A stretch of DNA of 54,300 nt from Rugamonas violacea (lineage in GTDB: Bacteria; Pseudomonadota; Gammaproteobacteria; Burkholderiales; Burkholderiaceae_D), in assembly GCF_016461825.1 (NCBI RefSeq), contig NZ_JAEMNU010000120.1, positions 12,833-67,132 on the forward strand, in the 5' to 3' direction. How positions within the stretch are numbered: position 1 is the stretch's first letter; each line of letters opens with the position of its first letter. Below the pieces are notes generated by a model. That model was not told the DNA's origin, did no database searches, and saw only the letters and a program-made list of their open reading frames with translations. Shown here in pieces: positions 41,288-49,210 of this stretch. Position numbers and translations under genes: made by a program.

Positions 41288-42435
41288 ACTTCAGCGGCAG
41301 CTACCACGGCGACGACGTGCAGTTCCTCCTCAAGCCGCTGGCGCTGGCCTCCTTCGTCGAGGTGGCGGACAAGGAGCGGCTGATCCAGTCCGGCCAGCGC
41401 CACTACAGCGAGATGCTGTCGCGCGAGTCGCTGCCGTCGGCGCGCTATCTGGAGGTGTTCGCCGCCGCCTGCGCCGCCAACCTGGAACGCATGGCCGCCG
41501 ACTGTCTGACGCTGGCCGGCCTGATCGCGCGCCGCCGCGCAGGGCCGGTGACGCTGGTGTCGCTGGCGCGCGCCGGCACGCCGGTCGGCGTGGTGCTCAA
41601 GCGTTTGCTGGCCGGCGTGTTCGGCCGCGAGACGGCGCACTATTCGCTGTCCATCATCCGCGACCGCGGCATCGACCAGGTGGCGCTGGAGTACATCCTG
41701 GCGCGCGGCCACGCCGCCGAGTCCATCGTCTTCATCGACGGCTGGACCGGCAAGGGCGTCATCAGCGGCGAGCTGCACGCCAGCATTGCCGACTTCAACG
41801 CCAGCCACGGCTGCGCCATCGACAGTGGCTTGTACGTGTTGTCCGACTTGGCCGGGGTGGCCGCCTGCGCCGCCGCCCATGACGACTACCTGATCCCGTC
41901 GAGCATCCTCAACGCCACCGTGTCGGGCCTGGTCAGCCGCTCGATCCTGAACCAGGCCATCGGGCCGGCCGACTTCCACGGCTGCGTCTATTACGCCGAG
42001 TTCGAGGAACAGGACCAGTCGCGCGCTTTCGCCGACAGCCTGGTCGAGCGCGCGCTGGCGCTCGTGGCGGATGGGGCGGCCGGCTCCTCGACAGCCGGCC
42101 CGTCGAGCGCCGGCGCGGCCAACGCCAACGCCAACGCCAACGCTGCGGCCAGCGTGACGGCGCGCGAGGCGGCGGCGAGTGTCTCGCGCCGCTACATGGC
42201 CGAGGCCATGCGCGGCCACGGCATCGTCGACCGCAACCTGATCAAGCCGGGCCTGGGCGAAGCCACCCGCGTGCTGCTGCGGCGCACGCCGGAACGCTTG
42301 ATCGTGCGCGACGCGGCCAGCGCCGACGTCGCCCACCTGCTGGTGCTGGCGCGCGAAAAGAACGTGCCGGTGCATATCGATCCGGAGCTGCCGTACCAGG
42401 CGGTCTCCATCATCAGGAATGTCTCAGATGGTTAA
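41284..42435 (+). CDS. Phosphoribosyltransferase fused to PELOTA RNA-binding domain
   Basis: 383 aa. The PRTase part has the loop SIVFIDGWTGKGVI (about residues 150-163) and VSLARAGTPVGVVLKR. A low-complexity Ala-Asn linker (about 270-292, encoded by a GCCAAC hexamer) follows. The C-terminal 65 residues (NLIKPGLGEATRVLL, then ERLIVRDAASADVAHLL and VPVHIDPELPYQAV) match the PELOTA/L7Ae-like domain that accompanies PRTase_1 in Ter clusters. The RNA-binding tail suggests the base-like substrate may sit in or come from RNA. Overlaps the next gene by eight bases. Confidence 0.9.
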   Translation: MNFSGSYHGDDVQFLLKPLALASFVEVADKERLIQSGQRHYSEMLSRESLPSARYLEVFAAACAANLERMAADCLTLAGLIARRRAGPVTLVSLARAGTPVGVVLKRLLAGVFGRETAHYSLSIIRDRGIDQVALEYILARGHAAESIVFIDGWTGKGVISGELHASIADFNASHGCAIDSGLYVLSDLAGVAACAAAHDDYLIPSSILNATVSGLVSRSILNQAIGPADFHGCVYYAEFEEQDQSRAFADSLVERALALVADGAAGSSTAGPSSAGAANANANANAAASVTAREAAASVSRRYMAEAMRGHGIVDRNLIKPGLGEATRVLLRRTPERLIVRDAASADVAHLLVLAREKNVPVHIDPELPYQAVSIIRNVSDG

Positions 42436-43384
42436 GCTTATCGGCGCCTCGCTCTACGTGCCGGCCACCCACAAGCATTTGATGGAGGTCGCCAGCGGCC
42501 AGCGCTTGGCCCACGTGCGTTCGCTCATCATGTGCACCGAGGACGCCGTCGCCGACCGCGAGCTGAGTTACGCCTTGTTCAACCTGTCGCTGGTGCTGGC
42601 GAATATGCCGGCGGCCGGCACGGCCGAGCGCTTCGTCCGGGTGCGCAACCAAGAGGTGCTGGCGCGGGTGCTGGCCATGCCCGGCGCCGACAAGCTGACC
42701 GGCTTCGTCATCCCCAAGGCGACCCAGTACAATCTGCCCGCCTACTGCAAGCTGGTGCGCGACACCCAGCACGTGCTGATGCCGACGCTGGAGACGGCCG
42801 AGGTGTTCGACGACGACCAGATGCGCGCGCTGCGCCGCCTGCTCGAGACGCCCGGCGTGCGTGAGCGCGTGCTGGCGCTGCGCATCGGCGGCAACGACCT
42901 GCTGGCGCTGCTGGGCCTGCGCCGGCCGCGCAACATGACGCTGTACCGCACGCCGCTCGGTCCGGTGATCGCCCGCTTGGTGACCACCTTCCGGCCGCAC
43001 GGCTTCGCGCTGACGGCGCCGGTGTTCGAGCATTTGGACCTGCCCGAGCTGCTCAGCGAGGAGGTGGCCGAGGACCTGGCCTACGGCATGGTCGGCAAGA
43101 CCGCCATCCATCCCAGCCAGATCGGCGCCATCGAGAGCCACTACCGCGTTTCGGCCAGCGACCTGCGCGCCGCCGCCGCCATCCTGCGGCCGGACAGCCC
43201 GGCGGTGTTCGCCATGAACGAGTCGATGTGCGAGGTGGCGACCCACCGCGCTTGGGCCGAGAGCACGCTGGAGCGCTCGCGCATGTTCGGCGCGTACCCG
43301 GAGCCGGGCCAGCGTCCCCGGGTCAGCCTTGAACGGCCCCAATTGACAGGCCCGTTGGGCCACCCGCAACCCACCATCCCATAG
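42428..43384 (+). CDS. CitE-like (HpcH/HpaI) aldolase/lyase of the Ter module
   Basis: 318 aa from ATG 42428, nine bases after AGGA; an ATG at 42419 is too close to it. TIM-barrel features of the CitE family: SLIMCTEDAV (metal-binding Glu/Asp), RVRNQEVL, FVIPKAT, VLMPTLETAEVF (metal Glu) and GKTAIHPSQI near the end. CitE-like enzymes split or join C-C bonds with an acyl-CoA or oxo-acid. It completes the ATP-grasp/PRTase/HAD/PRTase set. Confidence 0.9.
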   Translation: MVKLIGASLYVPATHKHLMEVASGQRLAHVRSLIMCTEDAVADRELSYALFNLSLVLANMPAAGTAERFVRVRNQEVLARVLAMPGADKLTGFVIPKATQYNLPAYCKLVRDTQHVLMPTLETAEVFDDDQMRALRRLLETPGVRERVLALRIGGNDLLALLGLRRPRNMTLYRTPLGPVIARLVTTFRPHGFALTAPVFEHLDLPELLSEEVAEDLAYGMVGKTAIHPSQIGAIESHYRVSASDLRAAAAILRPDSPAVFAMNESMCEVATHRAWAESTLERSRMFGAYPEPGQRPRVSLERPQLTGPLGHPQPTIP

Positions 43385-43393
43385 GTAAATCGT

Positions 43394-44638
43394 ATGAAAC
43401 AATTCACGCGCGGACAAAAGAGCAAACTCAGCGACCTCGATTGCGGCCTGTCCTTCAACGTCGACGTCGACCTGCGCATCGCCGGCGCGATGGCCGACGT
43501 GTCCTGCTTCGGCCTCGACAGCGCCGACCGCCTGTCCGACGACCGCTACATGGTGTTCTACAACCAGTTGGCCAGCCCCGGCGAGGCGGTCACGCTGCGC
43601 ATCGGCGGCGAGCGGGTCAGCTTTGCCGTGAATCTGGCGGCGCTGCCCGAGTCGATCTGCAAGCTGGTGTTCACCGCCGCCATCGACGGCGGCGCCAGCA
43701 TGCGTTCCATCAGCGGCAGCAGCGTGACGCTGGCCGGCTTGGCGCAGTTCGCCCTGGCCGGCAGCGACTTCCAGGACGAGAAGGCGGTGATCCTCGCCGA
43801 GTTGTACCGCAAGGACGGCCTGTGGCGCTTCGGCGCCGTGGGGCAGGGCTTCAATGGCGGGCTGGCGGCGTTGCTGGCGCATTTCGGCGGCAGCGAGAGC
43901 GGCGCGACCGCATCGGCGCCAACCCCGGCGCCGGCCACTGTCGTTGCGGCCCCGGCGCCGGCGGCGCAGCCGAAGGTGTCGCTGTCGAAGGTCACGTTGG
44001 AGAAACGTGGCGACAAGATCTCGCTGGAGAAAACCTCGCCGGCCGGCTTCGGCCGCATCCACGTCAACCTGAACTGGAACCGCACGGCCGGCGCCGCGCC
44101 GGTGGCCGAGAAGCCGGGCTTCTTCTCCCGCCTGACGGGCGCGGGGACGGGCGCGCCGCGCGGTATCGACCTGGATCTGGGCTGCATGTTCGAGATGGCC
44201 GACGGCACGCCGGGCGTGGTGCAGGCGCTGGGTAACAGCTTCGGCGACTTCGCCGGTTGGCCCTACATCCAACTGGCCGCCGACGACCGCACCGGAGCTT
44301 CCGTGGACGGCGAAAACCTGACCATCAACGGCAAGCATTTCGGCGAGATCAAGCGGGCGCTGATCTTCGCCTTCATCTACGAGGGCGTGGCCAACTGGGC
44401 CGCCACCGACGGCGTGGTGAGCGTCAACGTGCCGGACCAGCCGCCTATCGAGGTGCGCCTGGACCAGGGCGGCGATCAGATGATGTGCGCCATCGCCATG
44501 CTGGAGAACGTCGGCGGCAAGCTGCAGGTGACCAAGCTGGTCGACTACATCGTGCCGCAGGGCCGCAAGACGCTGCACGAGCTGATGGACCGCAAATACA
44601 ACTTCGGCCTGCGCTGGGCAGAGGGCAGCAAGGACTGA
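43394..44638 (+). CDS. terA: TerA-like double TerD-domain protein
   Basis: 414 aa, two TerD-like domains joined by an Ala/Pro linker (about 175-195), close to the length of TerA (about 385 aa). In the first domain the calcium loop GDNRTGxGxGDDE is replaced by SPGEAVTLRIGGE, so that site looks lost. The second starts KVTLEKRGDKISLEK, keeps GIDLDLGCMFEM and AADDRTGASVDGE, and ends NFGLRWAEGSKD. Such degenerate partners are thought to assemble with calcium-binding TerD proteins. Last gene of the operon, followed by a strong terminator. The symbol rests on domain layout. Confidence 0.88.
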   Translation: MKQFTRGQKSKLSDLDCGLSFNVDVDLRIAGAMADVSCFGLDSADRLSDDRYMVFYNQLASPGEAVTLRIGGERVSFAVNLAALPESICKLVFTAAIDGGASMRSISGSSVTLAGLAQFALAGSDFQDEKAVILAELYRKDGLWRFGAVGQGFNGGLAALLAHFGGSESGATASAPTPAPATVVAAPAPAAQPKVSLSKVTLEKRGDKISLEKTSPAGFGRIHVNLNWNRTAGAAPVAEKPGFFSRLTGAGTGAPRGIDLDLGCMFEMADGTPGVVQALGNSFGDFAGWPYIQLAADDRTGASVDGENLTINGKHFGEIKRALIFAFIYEGVANWAATDGVVSVNVPDQPPIEVRLDQGGDQMMCAIAMLENVGGKLQVTKLVDYIVPQGRKTLHELMDRKYNFGLRWAEGSKD

Positions 44639-44669
44639 GGCGCGGTGGTACGACGCCGTCGTGCCGGTC

Positions 44670-44710
44670 AAAAAAAAAGAGCCTGACGCAGTCGCGTCAG
44701 GCTCTTTTTT
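44670..44710. terminator. Strong bidirectional intrinsic terminator
   Basis: Perfect 9-bp GC-rich stem GCCTGACGC/GCGTCAGGC (44681-44702) with loop AGTC, extended by AAAAGA/TCTTTT pairing. A T-tract follows on both strands. It lies between the convergent TerA-like and glycine-zipper genes and closes both. Confidence 0.95.
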
Positions 44711-44739
44711 ATTCGGGCGCCGGCCAGCCGGACGGGCGC

Positions 44740-45198
44740 TTAGCGGTCGTAGCCGCGATGGTGGTGGTGACGGCCGCCTTCGTAGTAATAGTCGCGGCCA
44801 CGGTACTCGCGCACCTCGCGGTATTCACGGTAGTAGGGGCGGGCCGGCTCGACGTAGACCACCTGCGGCGGCGCGTAGTAGCGCGGTGGCGGCGCGTAGT
44901 AGACCGGCGCCGGTTCGTAGTAGGTCGGTGCCGGCTGGTAGACGCGGGTTTCGACGTAGCGGTTGTCGTAGCGGTCGCCGCGGCGGTAGGAGCGGTCGTC
45001 GCTGTTGATGCTGTTGCCGACGGCGGCGCCGATCAAGCCGCCGACGATGGCGCCGTCGCGGCCGCCGCTGTTATGGCCAATGGCCGCGCCGACGATGGCG
45101 CCGGCGGCGGTGTTGAAGTCGCGGTCGCCGGCCAGCGCGCTGGTCGAGATGGTGGCGGCGGCCAGCATCACCGCAGCGAGGAATTTTTTGTTGAACAT
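44740..45198 (-). CDS. Secreted glycine-zipper protein with Tyr/Pro-rich tail
   Basis: 152 aa. Signal peptide ending TSALA (about residue 23), then a glycine-zipper (AAGAIVGAAIGHN, DGAIVGGLIGAAVGN), typical of outer-membrane or periplasmic 2TM_2/17-kDa-antigen-like proteins. The remainder is Tyr/Pro/Arg-rich (YYEPAPVYYAPPPRYY) and ends HHHH. No lipobox Cys. The gene is convergent with the Ter operon. Function unknown. Confidence 0.87.
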   Translation of the reverse strand: MFNKKFLAAVMLAAATISTSALAGDRDFNTAAGAIVGAAIGHNSGGRDGAIVGGLIGAAVGNSINSDDRSYRRGDRYDNRYVETRVYQPAPTYYEPAPVYYAPPPRYYAPPQVVYVEPARPYYREYREVREYRGRDYYYEGGRHHHHRGYDR

Positions 45199-45301
45199 GG
45201 CGTTTCTCCTGCTTGGCCCCGGATCGGAATGATCGTTGCGGCCCTTGTATGAGTGTCACTATATCGCCCGGCCGGAAAAGCGCCACGTCATATACACATT
45301 C

Positions 45302-45856
45302 TTACAATCGGGACAGTATGCTGAGCGGCGCGCGCTGGCGCTCCCACTCCGGCCGCAGCAGGCTGTGCACGCTGACGTCGCAGTAGCGGCCGTTGATGAA
45401 GAAGGCCTGGCGCAGCAGGCCCTCGGCCTGGAAACCGCATTTTTCGGCGATGCGCACCGAGCCGACATTCTCCGGCGAGGTCAGCAGTTCGAGCCGGTGG
45501 TATTGGTAGACGCGGAACAGGTGGTCGACCAACAGGCGGGTCGCCTCGCTGACGTAGCCGTGGCCGGCCAGGGCGGCGTCGAACAGGCGGTAGCCGATCT
45601 CGCGGCAGATCGGCGTGCGGCTCTTGAAATGGGTGATGACGCCGACAATGTGGTGGGCGCGGTCCTCGATGACGAACAGTTCGCTGTCCTCGGTGACGAA
45701 GCCGTTCTGCAGGAACTCCTTGCGCATCGTCTCGGGCGACTTGAAATGGCTCGAAAAGTGGTCGCCGCGCGAGGGCAGGTCGTTGACCAGGGCGATGAAG
45801 GTGTTCAGGTCGGCGGTCAGCAAATGGCGGACGGTGCACAGCGGTCCCTTGAGCAT
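45302..45856 (-). CDS. GNAT acetyltransferase, RimJ/RimL type
   Basis: 184 aa, AAGGA ribosome site. The order of motifs fits Acetyltransf_3: an N-terminal VRHLLTADLNTFIALVNDL, then IGYRLFDAALAGHGYVSEAT (acetyl-CoA-binding region, with AGHGYVSEA in place of RGKGYATEA), RLELLTSPENVGSVRIAEKC and GFQAEGLLRQAFFINGRYCD. Likely N-acetylates a protein N-terminus or small amine; substrate unknown. Confidence 0.9.
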   Translation of the reverse strand: MLKGPLCTVRHLLTADLNTFIALVNDLPSRGDHFSSHFKSPETMRKEFLQNGFVTEDSELFVIEDRAHHIVGVITHFKSRTPICREIGYRLFDAALAGHGYVSEATRLLVDHLFRVYQYHRLELLTSPENVGSVRIAEKCGFQAEGLLRQAFFINGRYCDVSVHSLLRPEWERQRAPLSILSRL

Positions 45857-46056
45857 ATGCGCTTCCTTTCTGCGGAGGGAAGGCCCATGGTAATGCAGTC
45901 GCGGTCACAAATCAAACGTGCCGGTGCCTGTGTTTTTAAAAGTTTCTGCACAAGATAGCCAAATGCGCTATCGTTGGAATCCCCCGCCGCCCGCGTCGGT
46001 GGCAAGACCGCAGGCGCCAGACCTCGCCCGCCCGTATTTTTATCGATAGGACCCGC

Positions 46057-47508
46057 ATGAAACCTGTGTTGAACAAGCCGCTGTTGCGCCAGCCCGTGCT
46101 GGCCGCCCTGATCACCTGCCTGCTGAGCGGCGCCGCCGCCGCCAATGCCGCCGCGCCGGCCAACGAGGCCGCCACCTTGGGCAGCATCCGCGACACCGCG
46201 ATGAAGAGCGACTGGGCCTACGAGCGCCTGGCCGACCTGACCGACCTGGTCGGCCCGCGCCTGTCCGGCTCGGCCGGCGCGGCGGCGGCGGTGGAGCAGG
46301 TGGCGGCGGCGATGCGCAAGCTGGGCGCCACCGTCACGCTGCAGCCGGTCAAGGTGCCGCACTGGGTGCGCGGCGCCGAGACGGCCGAGCTGGTCGACTA
46401 CAAGGGCCGGCCGGCCGGCGTCAGCCAGCGCGTCGTGCTGACGGCGCTGGGCGGCTCGGGCGCCACGTCGGCCGCCGGCCTGACCGCGCCGGTGCTGGTG
46501 GTGCGCGACTTCGACGAGTTGAAGGCGCGCGCCGCCGAGGTCAAGGGCCGCATCGTGCTGTTCGACGTCGCCTTCGACCAGGAGATGGCCGAGCGCGGTC
46601 TGGCCGGCCCGGCCTACGGGCGCGGCTCGAACTACCGCTTCAACGGACCGAAGATGGCGGCGCAGATGGGCGCGGCCGCCGCGCTGGTGCGCTCGGTCGG
46701 CGGCGCCGACTTCCGCCTGCCGCACACCGGCGCCACCGGCCTGGTCGACGGCGCGCGCATCCCGGCGGCCGCCGTCACCAGCGAGGACGCCATGCTGATG
46801 AGCCGCCTGGCCGCGCGCGGCCCGCTGTCGATGCACCTGACGCTGACGCCGCAAACCCTGCCCGACGCCGACAGCTTCAACGTCATCGCCGACCTGCCGG
46901 GCAGCGACAAGGCCGACGAGGTGGTGATCGTTTCCGGCCACCTGGACTCGTGGGACCTGGCCACCGGCGCCAACGACGACGGCGCCGGCGTGATGGGCGC
47001 GATGGGCGTCATCGAGACGCTGAAAAAGCTCAAACTGCAGCCGCGCCGCACCATCCGCATGATCGCCTGGATGAACGAGGAGAACGGCGGCCGTGGCGGC
47101 GCCGCCTACTTCGACGCGCATCAGGGTAAGTTGGACAAGCAGATCGCCGCGATCGAGAGCGACTCCGGCGCCGGCCGCCCGTTCGGCATCCTGGCCAGCG
47201 TCGGCCCGCGCGCCGAGAAGCTGTTCGCGCCGCTGCGCGAGGCCCTGCTGCCGATCGGCGCCGGCGCCTTCACCCGGCGCGACGTGCTCGGCGCCGGCGA
47301 TCTGCACGCGCTGGAGACGGCCGGCGTGCCGAGCTTCGAGCCGCTGGTCGACAGCCACAGCTACTTCCACTACCACCACACGGCCGCCGACACGCTCGAC
47401 AAGGTCGATCCGCAGAATTTGAAGCGGCATGTGGCGGTGTTGTCGTCGCTGGCCTGGTATCTGGCCAACATGGACGAGCCTATCGGCCGCGCGCCCCAGC
47501 AGGAGTGA
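46057..47508 (+). CDS. Secreted M28-family zinc metallopeptidase
   Basis: 483 aa with a signal peptide ending ANAAA near residue 32. Residues 120-250 contain a PA-type insert. The zinc ligands are visible: His295 in SGHLDSWD, Asp307 in GANDDGAG, catalytic Glu341 and Glu342 in NEENGG, and the His pair in HYHHTAADT near residue 446. This is the layout of bacterial M28 aminopeptidases/carboxypeptidases. Periplasmic or secreted. Divergent from the GNAT gene. Confidence 0.93.
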   Translation: MKPVLNKPLLRQPVLAALITCLLSGAAAANAAAPANEAATLGSIRDTAMKSDWAYERLADLTDLVGPRLSGSAGAAAAVEQVAAAMRKLGATVTLQPVKVPHWVRGAETAELVDYKGRPAGVSQRVVLTALGGSGATSAAGLTAPVLVVRDFDELKARAAEVKGRIVLFDVAFDQEMAERGLAGPAYGRGSNYRFNGPKMAAQMGAAAALVRSVGGADFRLPHTGATGLVDGARIPAAAVTSEDAMLMSRLAARGPLSMHLTLTPQTLPDADSFNVIADLPGSDKADEVVIVSGHLDSWDLATGANDDGAGVMGAMGVIETLKKLKLQPRRTIRMIAWMNEENGGRGGAAYFDAHQGKLDKQIAAIESDSGAGRPFGILASVGPRAEKLFAPLREALLPIGAGAFTRRDVLGAGDLHALETAGVPSFEPLVDSHSYFHYHHTAADTLDKVDPQNLKRHVAVLSSLAWYLANMDEPIGRAPQQE

Positions 47509-47519
47509 AGGAAACCTGT

Positions 47520-47709
47520 GTCGTTCCCGCGTGGGCGAACCGCCGCGCAGCATGGGGGAACTCATGCGGGGCATGGGGGGAACTCATGCGGGGCATGGGG
47601 GGAACTCATGCGGGGCATGGGGGGAACTCATGCGGGGCATGGGGGGAACTCATGCGGGGCATGGGGGGAACTCATGCGGGGCATGGGTTCCCGCCTGCGC
47701 GGGAACGAC
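47520..47709. repeat. 22-bp minisatellite (six copies) inside a palindromic repeat
   Basis: AACTCATGCGGGGCATGGGG-type units start at 47559, 47581, 47603, 47625, 47647 and 47669, all 22 bp apart and almost identical. The block is bounded by inverted ends GTCGTTCCCGCG (47520) and CGCGGGAACGAC (to 47709). It appears to be an expanded version of the repeat at 17340-17431. Lies between the convergent M28 and MBL genes; not coding. Confidence 0.92.
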
Positions 47710-47728
47710 GGATATTCTTCGGTGCGGC

Positions 47729-48589
47729 TCAGATCGCGTTGAGCGGGATCTTCAAATAGCGCACGCCGTTCTCCTCGGCCGCCGGCAGCTGGCCGGCGTT
47801 GATGTTGACCTGGATCGCCGGCAGGATCAGCGTCGGCATGTCCAGCGTGGCGTCGCGCGCGGTGCGCATGGCGACGAAGTCGGCCTCGGAGACGCCGTCG
47901 TGGATGTGGATGTTGGCGGCGCGCTGCTCGGCCACCGTCACCTCCCAGCGCGCGGCGCGGCCGGCCGGCGGATAGTCGTGGCACATGAACAGGCGCGTCG
48001 CGGCCGGCAAGGCCAACAGCCGGCGCACCGACCGGTACAGCGCGGCGGCGCAACCGCCGGGGAAGTCGCAGCGCGCCGTGCCGACGTCGGGCATGAACAG
48101 CGTGTCGCCGACGAACACCGCGTCGCCCACCTGGTAGGCCAGGTCGGCCGGGGTGTGGCCCGGCACGTGCAGCGCGCGCGCCGCCAGGCGGCCGATGTGG
48201 AACTCCTCGTCCGCTTCGAACAGGTGGTCGAACTGCGAGCCGTCCTGCGCCGGTGTCGGCTGCTGGTGGAACACGCCGGCGAAGGCGTGCTGCACGCCAC
48301 GGATGGCGGCGCCGATGGCGCTGCGCCCGCCCAGCTGGGCCGCCAGGTAGGGCGCGGCCGAGAGGTGGTCGGCGTGGGCGTGGGTCTCCAGCAGCCAGGC
48401 GCAGTTGAGGCGGCGGGCGCGGACGAAGTCGACCACCAGGTCGGCCGAGCGGGTCGAGGTGCGGCCCGATTTGGGGTCGTAGTCGAGCACCGGGTCGATC
48501 ACCGCGCAGTCGCTGCCGTCGGCCTCGTAGACGATGTAGGTGACGGTGCCGGTGGCGGCGTCGTGGAAGGCTTGGATCTGTGGTGTCAT
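47729..48589 (-). CDS. MBL-fold hydrolase, Blh/ETHE1-like
   Basis: 286 aa. The metal motif is LLETHAHADHLSAAP (His70, His72, Asp74, His75), followed by HVPGHTPADLAY and VFVGDTLFMPDVGTARCDF. The insert and the GTARCDFPGG stretch match the persulfide dioxygenase-like group (ETHE1, Blh). It may oxidise glutathione persulfide, but no sulfurtransferase or BigR-type regulator is next to it. Confidence 0.87.
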   Translation of the reverse strand: MTPQIQAFHDAATGTVTYIVYEADGSDCAVIDPVLDYDPKSGRTSTRSADLVVDFVRARRLNCAWLLETHAHADHLSAAPYLAAQLGGRSAIGAAIRGVQHAFAGVFHQQPTPAQDGSQFDHLFEADEEFHIGRLAARALHVPGHTPADLAYQVGDAVFVGDTLFMPDVGTARCDFPGGCAAALYRSVRRLLALPAATRLFMCHDYPPAGRAARWEVTVAEQRAANIHIHDGVSEADFVAMRTARDATLDMPTLILPAIQVNINAGQLPAAEENGVRYLKIPLNAI

Positions 48590-48777
48590 GATGATGAGGT
48601 CGGCAAGGTGGTGGCCCCGTGATTATAATGAATTTGCTTGCGGCAATCCCGCTGGATTACGGTGGCGGCCGATTTGCCGCTGTTCTCGACCCGGCCCGGG
48701 CAGACGGGCGCGGAACCGGGGCCGCATCCTGTATGATCGAAGCCTGCAACTTGCTAGCATCCGCCAAGGAGAGTCAG

Positions 48778-49026
48778 ATGGATCAAGGATCGAAAATGCA
48801 CTACAAGGGCTGGGAAATCGTGCCCTTCGCCGCGCCCACCAGCGGCGACAAATGGACCGCCAGCTGCGACATCGAGCGCGCCGGGCCGGACGGTGTCGAC
48901 GTCTTCGAGGGCGCCACCATGCAATTCGTCCGCGACAGCGAGGACGACGCCGTCGCCGCCGCCTGCGACGAGGCGATCCGCCAGATCGACAACATCATCG
49001 CCAACCCGCTGGTGCGGCTGGCCTAG
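48778..49026 (+). CDS. Small hypothetical protein
   Basis: 82 aa from ATG 48778, with a strong AAGGAG site; residue 7 is an alternative start. MHYKGWEIVPFAAPTSGDKW, then SCDIERAGPDGVDVFEG and DDAVAAACDEAIRQIDN, resembles small cytosolic proteins found in Burkholderiales with a strand-rich front and helical end. No known function. A 9-bp-stem hairpin follows at 49056-49076. Confidence 0.75.
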   Translation: MDQGSKMHYKGWEIVPFAAPTSGDKWTASCDIERAGPDGVDVFEGATMQFVRDSEDDAVAAACDEAIRQIDNIIANPLVRLA

Positions 49027-49055
49027 GCCCGGCTCCGGGCTCGGCCGCACCCGCA

Positions 49056-49076
49056 GCCGCCGGCCACGCCGGCGGC
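49056..49076. terminator. Hairpin after the small hypothetical gene
   Basis: GCCGCCGGC, loop CAC, GCCGGCGGC: a perfect 9-bp stem 30 bases after the stop at 49026. No T-tract, so it may work only partly or with Rho. Confidence 0.4.
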
Positions 49077-49210
49077 GCCAGTCGACGCATTTCTCCGCCC
49101 ATGAGATTGCTTTGACAACATTTCCATGCCACCATACGCCATCCCCCGGCGTCGCGCCCGCGCCGCGCCGGTCCGCAGGCCCAGCCCCCTCCATTTCGCA
49201 AGGCACCTCG

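Noticed and set aside
35603..44638. A classical tellurite resistance operon (terZABCDEF)
   Set aside because: terB and terC are missing and the biosynthetic genes are present; it is a different Ter subtype.
42413..44671. 752-codon minus-strand frame opposite the CitE-like and TerA-like genes
   Set aside because: Shadow frame, crosses a gene boundary and runs to the terminator; no family.
47559..47690. CRISPR-like regular repeats
   Set aside because: Units are directly adjacent (22-bp period) with no unique spacers, and no cas genes are present; it is a minisatellite.
47505..47759. Gly/His-rich repeat peptides readable through the minisatellite
   Set aside because: They come from simple repetition in non-coding DNA, with no conserved start context.
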